Below, in pieces: positions 55,249 to 64,000 of a DNA stretch of 64,000 nucleotides (position 1 is its first letter; every line of letters starts with the position of its first letter). A program made the position numbers and the translations under genes. The DNA is from Byssochlamys sp. IMV 00236 (lineage: Eukaryota; Ascomycota; Eurotiomycetes; Eurotiales; Thermoascaceae). The stretch covers positions 95,584 to 159,583 of the forward strand of contig MSJH02000604.1 of assembly GCA_001931875.2 (NCBI GenBank), read 5' to 3'. The notes beneath the pieces were generated by a model. That model saw only the letters and a program-made list of their open reading frames with translations, did no database searches and was not told where the DNA came from.

Positions 55249-58200
55249 ATGACGACGGAAGGAAGCGACGCCTCCTCTGTGGAATCCCATGGACACTCTT
55301 TCAGATCCTCTGAGGCACCCCGTTTCTCGTCTATTGTACGGGCAGACGATGAACAGTCTCCGGACATGGCTCGTCCAGCCAGGTCCGCAGAGAGAACAAG
55401 GCCGAATTATGGTATCTTTTCCCCATTATCTCTCTTGCTCTTCTTCTCTTCACTATAGAGCTGACGCCCTCTTCTTCTCTTCCAAATCATAGGATCCATT
55501 GGACCTTCAAGTTCAAGTATTCAAGAATCTTGTACGGATCGAGATCCGCAAGATGCCTTCCAGTCCTCTTCTGGCCGTGGTCAGCCGTCGCAATCGCCCT
55601 CCATAGCGCCGATGCAGGCGGATAGAGCGCGGAAGCCTGCCGTGTTGCGTCGGATGTCATCAAAGAAGCCAGGACCCCATCGAGGGCAGGAATTCTCGAC
55701 AGACGACGATATCGCGGAGGTCGTACAGGATACCTCATTGCCGCAAGCAGCGATCCCTGAGGCTTCCCCTAGAATGCGTCCTCTAAGAGAAAGGAGCTCC
55801 ACCATTAGGCGCAGAGGGAACGCAACACCCAGCGCGCTGGCACGACATGAGTCGAGTCGGAACGTCGACACAGAGCCTGGGCCAGATGAACCTGATATAG
55901 ATGACTCTGGCGAGCCATCATCCTCACGAGGACAAGAGGACGACCAGCGGGAAGAGGGTGATAGCAGCGATGCGGAGAGCTTCACATTAAAAGATCGCCA
56001 GGATGCGATCAACGAAACACACCCGTTTGGGATCAGATTATGGAAACCTGCCCTTTACAAAAAGAATCGGTCCGTCGATAAGACTGCAGAAGGCGACATC
56101 CATTCGTCACCCGGAGGTCGCGTGAACAATCTCTTGTTCTTGGTCAACTTACTATGGACATTGTTCTTTGGATGGTGGCTTGCGATCGCCGCATTCATAG
56201 GCGCTATCGCCTGTTTCCTCTTCGCTTTTGCGCCCAGCGCCGTGGCTTATGGAAAGGTATTTTTGGGACTCTCGCGCTACTTAATCTATCCTTTTGGATC
56301 GTTTGTACGCCTGGACGCCGACGAGAACTACGCGGAAGAAGATGAGGGCGAAGGCCGCAGCATCAGCGAATACGAACAGTGGCAGAGCGGTGACATCGAA
56401 CATGGCCGGCTGTTCTTTGGCCCCCCTAGCAATAGATCCCTTATTGGCCGTCGTAGGAACAGTATCGACTCCGCCATCAGTGAACATGACAGTCTTCTTG
56501 GGCGGCCCAGGAGAGGCGAGCACCGCGAGCGAGCCTATTCCCATGCGAAGCGCCGTCTGTTCGGCCGTGGGGAGTGGACGCTTGGTCGTGTTGTGTTTTT
56601 CACATTCTACTACTTCCTCGTCGGCCCGCTAATGCTTGCTGTCTCTCTCGTGTGCTGGATGCTTGTCTTCTGGATTCCTATGGGACGCGTCATGCTCATT
56701 CTGTTCGACCATCTTCGTCGACATCCTTTGGCTCTGTCGTTCCACTCTGATACAACATCCTCAAGGTCGAGTTCGTCATCTTCGATTCTCCTCTGCACGT
56801 ACCGTGCTGCAGGGACCCGGTATTGGAAATATACTGTGGATGGAACTAATATCTTCTTCATAAATCTTCTGGGAGTGGTGCTTTTCGTCATTGTCGACTA
56901 CTGGATTCTGGGCGTAACTCTCGGAATCGACTCGTGGTTGACTCACCCAGGTCTAATATTCACTCTCGCGCTTATTTCGATCATACCTCTTGCATATTTC
57001 ATCGGTCAGGCCGTAGCATCTATCTCAGCCCAGTCGTCCATGGGTCTGGGTGCGGCTATTAACGCTTTTTTCTCCACTATCGTCGAGGTCTACCTATACT
57101 GCGTTGCCCTGAGTGAAGGTAAAGCCCAGCTTGTCGAAGGTAGCATTATAGGTAGTATTTTCGCGGGTATCTTGTTTCTCCCAGGATTATCTATGTGTTT
57201 TGGAGCTATTAAACGCAAGACCCAAAGGTTCAATGTTAAGTCGGCTGGTGTTACCTCGACCATGCTGCTATTTGCGGTCATTGCCGCATTTGGGCCCACA
57301 CTGTTCTACCAAATTTATGGTAGTGTAAGTGACAATGATTCTTAGATCCATCCTGACGGTTGCTGACAAGGATATTTCTGTTGTAGCACGAGCTCAATTG
57401 TCGATCATGCGTGAATCCAGGTCGCAGGGAAAGAGACTGCCGTCGTTGTTACTTTTCTCAGGTCCCGGCCGTCAACGATAAATTCTTTATCAAGGCCGTC
57501 CAGCCCTATTCGTGGTTTTCGGCAGTATTTCTCTTCTTGTCATACGTTATCGGTCTTTGGTTTACTCTCAGAACTCATGCCGCCCTCATCTGGGCCACGG
57601 AAAATGACGAAAAGAAGGCGGCAAACTCTGCCATGGAGTCGTCACTATACGATGGCCGAATTCACGAGCTCGCCAATGGACCCCACCCGACAAGCAGCAG
57701 CAGCAGCAATCTGCATAAGAATTCCATCCGAGATTCGCAGTTGTATAAGCGCATTCTGGGCCAATCCTTGAGACAGGTTGGTCTATCAGACGGCAACCTG
57801 GAGGGTAGCTGGACACACAGTGATACCACCACTATGCCCGAGAATCTCACCCCGCATGTCGTACCTCCCAGGGGCGGTGATGATGACGACTTCCATTCCG
57901 GACTGAACCTCCGTGGCCTCTCGGATGAAGAAAACGAGCGTCTCGCGCGTCAAGTAGCCGAAGTAGCTGCAACTGCTGCAGCGGTCGCGGCCCGTGATGC
58001 CACCCGGTCTCGAAAGCCATCCTTTGTGCCGCATGGCGGAGGGCGTCAAGGGCCTCGACATGCTCCTGAGCGTCCAACAACCGGTCCTGACGAGCATGAA
58101 GACATGGGTATCGCCCTTGACCATGGTCAGTCCAGTGGTGGGCACGATGCTCCAAACTGGAGCAAAGCCAAGAGTTCCATTATTCTCTTGGTCGCCACAT

Positions 58201-58883
58201 TCATGTACGCTGTCATAGCTGAGATGCTTGTCCGTACTGTGGACGTGGTCTTGCAGAGCATAGATATCGACGAGAAATTCCTTGGTATCACCTTGTTCGC
58301 GCTAGTGCCGAACACTACTGAGTTTCTGGTATGGCATCTCCTCCCGCCAGTTCGTGAAGATATTCGATGCAGAAACTGACGTATATAATCACAGAACGCT
58401 ATTTCTTTTGCAATGAATGGGAACATTGCCTTGTCCATGGAGATAGGCTCTGCCTATGCTCTGCAAGTGTGCCTCTTACAGATTCCAGCGCTCGTCCTCT
58501 TCAGTGCTGTCCATTCGCGATTCATCGAGCCGTCGGAGCTCCTGAGCCATTCATTCAAGTAAGATATTACCAAAGCCCAATCAATCCAGTGACACCGTGA
58601 TACTAACCAACAACCCAGTCTGATCTTCCCGCAGTGGGACATGGTTACAGTTATCCTCTGTGTCTTTCTACTCTCGTACGTATACGGAGAGGGCAAGAGC
58701 AACTACTTCAAGGGCTCCATTCTCGTTCTTACTTATCTCACCGTTGTGATTGGCTTCTATCTATCTGGGTACAACACCATGGAGACGATGGAAGTTGATC
58801 AATTCAACACCTTGGCTGTGGACCAGGGCTATTGCGAGACATTTCGCACTCTAGGAAGGGGTTCTAGCGGCCCTGCCTACTGA
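55249..58883 (+). CDS. Vacuolar cation/H+ exchanger, VNX1-type (CaCA family) with N-terminal YccF-like domain
   Basis: Five exons (55249-55411, 55493-57324, 57387-58328, 58395-58558, 58619-58883) give 1,121 residues. A disordered N-terminus of about 255 residues (Ser/Arg-rich) precedes a YccF/DUF307-like membrane module (GGRVNNLLFLVNLLWTLFFG, FAPSAVAYGKVFLGLSRYLI, later WTLGRVVFFTFYYFLVGPL). Two exchanger halves follow: GLGAAINAFFSTIVEVYLYC in the first, and LFALVPNTTEFLNAISFAMN, restored by the exon 3/4 splice, in the second; these are the alpha repeats. Between them is a large cytosolic loop with Ala and Ser runs. The architecture equals yeast Vnx1 (YNL321W), a low-affinity vacuolar Na+/K+ exchanger, rather than Vcx1 Ca2+ exchangers. 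Ion preference is inferred. The first alpha repeat has VE and the second TE, as in this family. Confidence 0.92.
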
Positions 58884-59722
58884 TCTGTCTGAACCCAGCT
58901 CAAAGAGAGAGAAAAAAAAAATAAGTACAAGAAAAGGGGACGCCTATTTACCGAGGCCCGCCCCATAAAGGAAAAAGAGCCTTGATGATATGTTTTATCA
59001 GTATGACGCATATGAGATTTTGTTTGTTTTGTTTCATGCTATCTCTGTTCTCTTGTGTTGTTTTATTTAATCTTGCATGGTGCGGGGTTTGTTTCTCTGC
59101 TTTTTTTCCCTTGCCCGTGGCGTTTGTTATCTTGTTGTCTTTTCTACAAATATTCTTATTCTCGCTGCGTCTTTTTGCATTGAAAATCTATGTGTCTTTT
59201 TTTTCAGTCTATTTCCATGCATGTTTCTGGGCCATTGTCAATTTAAATGAAAAGCGTCTTCCTATACTGGTGCATGTATATATGCATGTGTGTTGAAGGG
59301 AGAGCTGTGTCTTTTTTTACATACAAAACATTATTATTATCATCATTATTACTATTGTGCTTTTCCTCTTCTTTTTTATTTTTGAATTATTCTATCTTAA
59401 TTTCGTGCCTTTTTTTCCCTAAACGATATCCCTGTAATTCCCTACATACCTGCTTAATGGAATGCGATGATCCACTTATAACTATCGCATACTTTTACAG
59501 CGTTGCTCTGAAGGTGTAAAATGGTAAAAGAAGAGAGGAAGAAGGCTCCGCAAACTCCGATTAATTGCATATCAACCCCCGAGATAACATTTTCCCACTA
59601 GTTAACTATTATACTATAACTATACTATATATGTACTGTCGGCTATTATCCGCTTCATGATGCATTCATTATACTGATTATCCTGATCCATAATACTAAC
59701 CGTGACGTATTTCTGCATTCGT
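58884..59722. other. convergent 3' intergenic region
   Basis: 839 bp between the exchanger and the FGGY kinase. Strongly T-rich on the plus strand, with long non-coding open frames made of Phe/Leu codons (for example 58982-59296), typical of poly-pyrimidine sequence. Simple TTA/TCA repeats near 59328-59355. Confidence 0.7.
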
Positions 59723-61719
59723 TTATTTCGTTTCTTTGAAGACTTCGTCCACTTTGCTGCGGAATTCTCGCTGCCTGTAACATTGCTCCAGGAACACTTC
59801 ATATTTGACGTTCAGCAGCGCCTTCTCGCGCTCATCCGTGGTGGGATCGACTTTCTTGCCGGGCTTGCTCATCCGGTCCATGATTGACCACAGATCTTCC
59901 GTCTTACCCTCGGGGTCCGCGCTGGCTGCCTTGGCGCCCAGCATGGCAGCACCATGGCACACGGCGGCGTGAACATAACGGGGGATCAGAACGGGCATCT
60001 CACATGCGGAGGCAATCAGCTTGACCAGGATGTCGTTCTGGCATTGAGATCCGGACATGAAGATGGAGGTGAGGACATGACCGGCCTTGTTCATCTCCTC
60101 GATGATCTGCTTCGTCTGCAAAGCGATGAATTCTAGCGTCGCGTAGTAGTACAACGCAAGGCCGTCGATCGACTTATCAGCGGACAGACCGACGATGGAG
60201 CCTGACATGCGCGGATCCGCGATGGGAGAGCGGTTACCCCACAGGTCACCGTAGAAGAAGATATGTCGGCCCAGATACGAGATGCTTGGGGCGTTCTGCT
60301 CATGCATCATCTCCTTCAGGTGCTCGTTCAGATAGTCGTAAATGTTCGTATGATACGATTCGGCGATCGAAATGGCCTGGTTGAATGCCGGGTGCGTCTC
60401 GATAACGTGCTTCAGCAGTTCACCTGTAGCAGACTGTCCACCTTCAGCCATCCAATATCCGGGAATGATAGTGTCCTTGTACGGACCCCAGACTCCTGGG
60501 ACGAAGACTGGGTTCGGGGACATGGCCAAATGGCATGTCGACGTTCCTGCAACGGCAGCCAGACGGCCGAACGCCTGCGTCCGGTCGTTTTTCGCGACAT
60601 CGGCCGTCAACTGTTCCTCGTCCAGGCTGACCTTGGCGCCGACAGTACCGATCCAACCGGCATAGGCGTCGATAACACCGCTGCCGATGGCAATACCGGG
60701 CGGCAGGCCGAGTTCGTTGGCGGCCTTCTCGCACAGCGTGCCGACCAGTTCTCCTGCACTGAGGTATTCACCATTCTTCTCACAGTTAGCTAGCATGCAC
60801 TTTCAAAGGGACCAAGGTGTAAAATATAAGTGAAAGGAAAGGGCTCACCACCCCCTGGACACCGCCCATGCGCTTGAAATCATCCTCAACTAGGTCCTCC
60901 AGACCGATTTCTCGGAGGAAGTCTTCCTGCCAGCCCTTGACACTGCCGTCGACACCGACGGGGACATAACCCTGCTTGCAGACAACGCTGCAGAAGCTTC
61001 TCTTTTCCGTGCCCGTGGCAATGTGTGTCAGGGCATCCGCCAGGTCGTAGAACTTGCAGCGGTCAAAGAGCTCCTTGGGCATGTGGTTCTTCAACCACAG
61101 TACCTTGGGAATCTCCATCTCGATGGACATCTTGCCTCCGACATAGCGAAGCAGGTTGTGGTTCGTAGCATTGATCTTCTCGGTTTCCTCGACAGGACGG
61201 TGGTCCAGCCACAGGATGACGTTACGGTCTGTATCGAACTTGGGGCCGGTCACAGAGACGGGCTCATCGGTGTCCTCCGCGAAGACGGCCAGCGAGCAAG
61301 TGGCGTCGAAACCAATGCCGCGGACGTGAGTTGGGTCAATGTTGTGCTGGTCAATGGCACGCTGCACGGAGACACAGATGCATCGCCAGATATCCGACGT
61401 GGATTGTTCCTAGAAATAAAAAAAAAAGGAAAGGACCGCGTCAGCATCAGTAGTCCTGGGAGATTTGGATCATGGTGACATCAAGGGAAGAAGGAGAATA
61501 AGCACGTACATAGTAGCCAGTCTGCGGCTGCCAGAGGCCAATATTCTCAGAGGCCAATCCGACAATATCGCCCTTGTTGTTGATGATACAGGCACGGGCA
61601 CTGCCTGTTCCAACGTCGATACCGATGTAGTAATCCATCTGGACCTGGATCTCATCTCTCGGGTCTCTCGACATCTGCCGCGAGGACTGACGGCGGTAGG
61701 GAAGCGAAGAGGTCGCCAT
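59723..61719 (-). CDS. FGGY-family pentulose kinase (D-ribulokinase-like)
   Basis: Three exons (61719-61510, 61409-60849, 60778-59723) give 608 residues. It phosphorylates a ketopentose (probably D-ribulose) with ATP. Seen: the first ATPase-fold motif DYYIGIDVGTGSARACIINN, then GIGFDATCSLAVF, the active-site segment VILWLDHRPVEETEKIN, and the second domain's GSGVIDAYAGWIGTVGA, RLAAVAGTSTCHLA, GVWGPYKDTIIPGYWMAEGG and MSGSQCQNDILVKLIASACE, which bind nucleotide. The GTSTCHLA...WMAEGGQSATG pattern is that of the FGGY/YDR109C group, distinct from xylulokinase and glycerol kinase. The second junction was placed to give GGVQGVKNGEYLSAGE. The substrate is inferred from the group. A 21-residue extension precedes the domain. 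Confidence 0.93.
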
Positions 61720-62796
61720 GGCTTTGTTTTTATTCTTGTCGATTAGAGTCCGGTCTGTCCTCTGTGAGCTTCTTGCAACCAGGGCAGGCGCCCACTGGGA
61801 CGTCTACGGACCGTTCGGGAATGACGAGGACGAGTCTGCTGTTGGTTTGTGAGATGTCTGGGTACCGCGAGACGTTACGCGAGTACCACGGTGACAGTCC
61901 CAAATTCGAGCGGATCAATTGGTGAGAGGAGCTCTGATGTAATTAAAGTTGTACAGTACGACAGGAGGAGAACAGTGAAGCAGCGAAACAGAGTAAATAG
62001 AAGTAAGTAGTAGTTAGATATAGTAGTTGTAGTAGGAGCTTAGATCTAGAATCTGATGGACGAGAATGGACAACAATTAGTTGACGGCCGGAAACGGCGA
62101 GGGCGGTTGGGACGTCGGAAAGCTCGTATTCTAGATTCTAGAAGATGCAGAATGCCCTGCTGGTTGGTACGACGAGAGGGGCATTTTTTTTGGCAGGTTG
62201 GCTGGCTAACGAGCTATAGGAAACTAACGACTAGATAATAATATATTAATACACCGGCCCATCGAACTGAGGGGTCACGAGACCAGCCCGAACAATGCCA
62301 TAGATCTGTCTGGACTTGGATAGCTTCTCGTGGTGTTTCCTCGGATCGCCAGTCGGTGTGCTGTGGTCCGGTTTGGAGGGGAACGACCGGCTTCCCCAGT
62401 GGCATCGGGATAGGCGTGATTTTGTGATATATATCAGGAGGAGAGTAACAATATCCTTAACTGATGAATTTATTAATTATAACTAATAAAAAAATCGTAA
62501 TTAATTGAATAAATAAATAATAAAACTTGGATGGATTCTGCCGCATTTCCTCCTCCGCCTTTTGGCTAATTGCGGGGACTCGATGAAGCTCGGGCCAATC
62601 TGGGGCGGAAGAATCCCTGGTTCTCGCCTTTCGAATATTACGCTGACCGCCCGCGGAAACCACACATAACTCCCCGTATCGTCACGTATCACGTATACTT
62701 ACATACGCCGACCTCACTGATGATACAGACATACGATAATAATAATAACTAATAAGATAGTTGGTAAAGAAGAATGACCCCCATCCACCTCTCACC
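61720..62796. other. 1.1-kb divergent promoter region
   Basis: Between the FGGY kinase (minus) and EMC10 (plus). Contains an imperfect GTAGTTAGATATAGTAGTTGTAGTAG-like repeat at about 62010-62036 and AT-rich sequence at 62455-62530. No gene supported. Confidence 0.6.
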
Positions 62797-63551
62797 ATGA
62801 CGCCTCTTTCAATCCTATATCTCTTTCTTTACCTCGTCACCGCAGTCATAGCATCATCTCCTTCTACGAACCTCCCCTCAGAGATCTTCTACTGGCCCAT
62901 CACCGCCGCGCAACCTGCTCGTCTCGCCCGTCTCGCATACGACCCATCAACGCTCAAATCCACACTCCTCGACTATACTCCTCCCGCAGCCGAACAAGAC
63001 AAGGACAACAAGCAAAATGATCTGATCCGCATCGGTTTCTTTACCTCAACCCCAACAAACCCGAAGCAATGGGTCGGTAGTCTCGTGTCTCGATCTGCTC
63101 TCGTCAGCGCCGATGAGAAACCCGTCTTTCAGCTTCTGGTTGACTCGCGAAATAATGACTCCTATCATGTCTCTATGTCTTCGTCCAAATCCACTCTATC
63201 TCCCAAGAACAAGGACACCGCCGCTGCTGATCCGGTTGAGATCTTCCGCTCTGAGATCTTGCCTCGTCCTGCACTGAATAGGCCTGTGGTTGTGAGTCCG
63301 GATGGAAAGGGTCCGGAGGAAGTGGTTGAGAAGACTTGGTTTCAGAAGTATGTATTCCCCTCGCCAGAAACACCTCTCTCTCTTTGGGTTGAGTGGTTCT
63401 TGTTTTGGTTTGGTTTGGTTTGATTTGGTCAGGCTTGCCTTTGTGAGAAAAATAATACTAATACTTACGTTGTTTTGTTAGGTACTGGTGGGTTTTGCTC
63501 ATCATCACCTTCCTCGCTATGACGGGAAGTGCAGAGCCGGAGAATAAGTAA
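62797..63551 (+). CDS. EMC10: ER membrane protein complex subunit 10
   Basis: Two exons (62797-63347, 63482-63551) give 206 residues. EMC10 is a lumenal, membrane-anchored subunit of the EMC, which inserts tail-anchored and multipass proteins into the ER. Seen: a cleavable signal peptide (MTPLSILYLFLYLVTAVIAS), a beta-rich lumenal domain (IRIGFFTSTPTNPKQWVGSL, FQLLVDSRNNDSYHVSMSSS) with one N-glycosylation sequon (NDS), and a final membrane helix in the second exon (YWWVLLIITFLAMTG) with a short polar tail. Without the second exon the anchor would be lost. Family recognition rests on the domain order and the KTWFQKYWW junction. Confidence 0.85.
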
Positions 63552-64000
63552 TTGGTTCTAGTTTTCTTACATCCCTCCCGTGGTATGGTGGGTTTGTTTA
63601 TGGTGTTTTGAATCATGTAGAAATAAAGAACTCTTGCAATAATTATTTTCTTTTTTTTTTCCCTCTTTTTGATAGATAGGGAGGTTAGCCTATAACTATC
63701 TGTAATGGGACTGGACTGTCCTGTTTCGATTTCGGATCAGATTATGAGGGATGGTCCTTACTTAGTTATGGCATGGGCAGCTGTATAAGTATAACTAACT
63801 AACCATGGGATAAGTAAGTAACTATGGGCGGAACCCCAAATCCACTACAGTATGATGGGTTGGTTTATAAATAGAATCAAGTCAATCTCACAATCTTACG
63901 TGGATGAAAAAGGCAAACGATGCCAATGTCAAGATATGGTTACATCTCCATATGAAAAGAAAGGGGACTCTTGTCATTATTCATTGATTGCAAATCCTCA
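63552..64000. other. 3' flank of EMC10 to window end
   Basis: AT-rich sequence with a T run at 63648-63660; no coding signal. Confidence 0.6.

Noticed and set aside
58982..59519. Overlapping Phe/Leu-rich frames after the exchanger gene
   Set aside because: Produced by T-rich 3' sequence; no domain and implausible composition.

Overview
This is a 64 kb stretch of a filamentous ascomycete nuclear genome, most likely Eurotiales and probably Aspergillus. Genes are compact and mostly interrupted by short introns (about 45-125 nt, GT..AG, often with CTGAC/CTAAC-like branch sites). Both strands are used with no operon logic, and gene-free spacers are AT-rich. The protein set is typical of that order: a Sfl1-like HSF factor, an F-box family, a TDT transporter, a DUR3-type urea permease and a DUF3468-type regulator. 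Two runs of N (80 and 20 bases) mark scaffold joins, and both lie inside introns.

Layout. 0-9.7 kb: ribosomal protein L13 (first exon outside the window), an unidentified coiled-coil protein that may be kinetochore-related, an OXLD1-type mitochondrial protein, a DUF3245 protein and a Sfl1-like HSF regulator. 9.7-11.8 kb: a 2.1 kb gene-free divergent promoter region. 11.8-20.4 kb: an F-box protein, succinyl-CoA ligase beta, an Ayr1-like acyl-DHAP reductase with an 8-nt micro-exon, and a malate/sulfite-type TDT transporter. 22.1-30.5 kb: an Xpt1-like purine phosphoribosyltransferase, DPM3, a Smg-GDS-like armadillo protein and an ADCK2/Cqd1-type ABC1 kinase. 31.1-41.1 kb: cytochrome c haem lyase, a regulator without a visible zinc cluster, UBC6, SAM50 and YIP1. 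41.9-54.4 kb: a large UFD1-domain zinc-finger/UBA protein, an F-box-like protein with a cysteine-rich tail, a 3 kb gene-free region, a urea transporter with GATA sites upstream, and proteasome RPT6. 55.2-64 kb: a VNX1-type cation/H+ exchanger, an FGGY kinase and EMC10.

The genes are mainly housekeeping. Mitochondrial functions (LSC2, SAM50, haem lyase, ABC1 kinase, OXLD1), ER/Golgi functions (DPM3, EMC10, UBC6, AYR1, YIP1) and ubiquitin-proteasome functions (UBC6, UFD1-like, two F-box proteins, RPT6) recur, but nothing in the layout proves co-regulation. I found no biosynthetic cluster, transposon, tRNA, rRNA or CRISPR array. The splice models were assembled by hand; each restores a continuous frame and, where the family is known, a conserved family sequence. 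The most unusual observations are the 8-nt micro-exon, a repeated intergenic TACGGAGTA element, the cysteine-rich F-box-like protein, and the domain mix of the UFD1-like protein.
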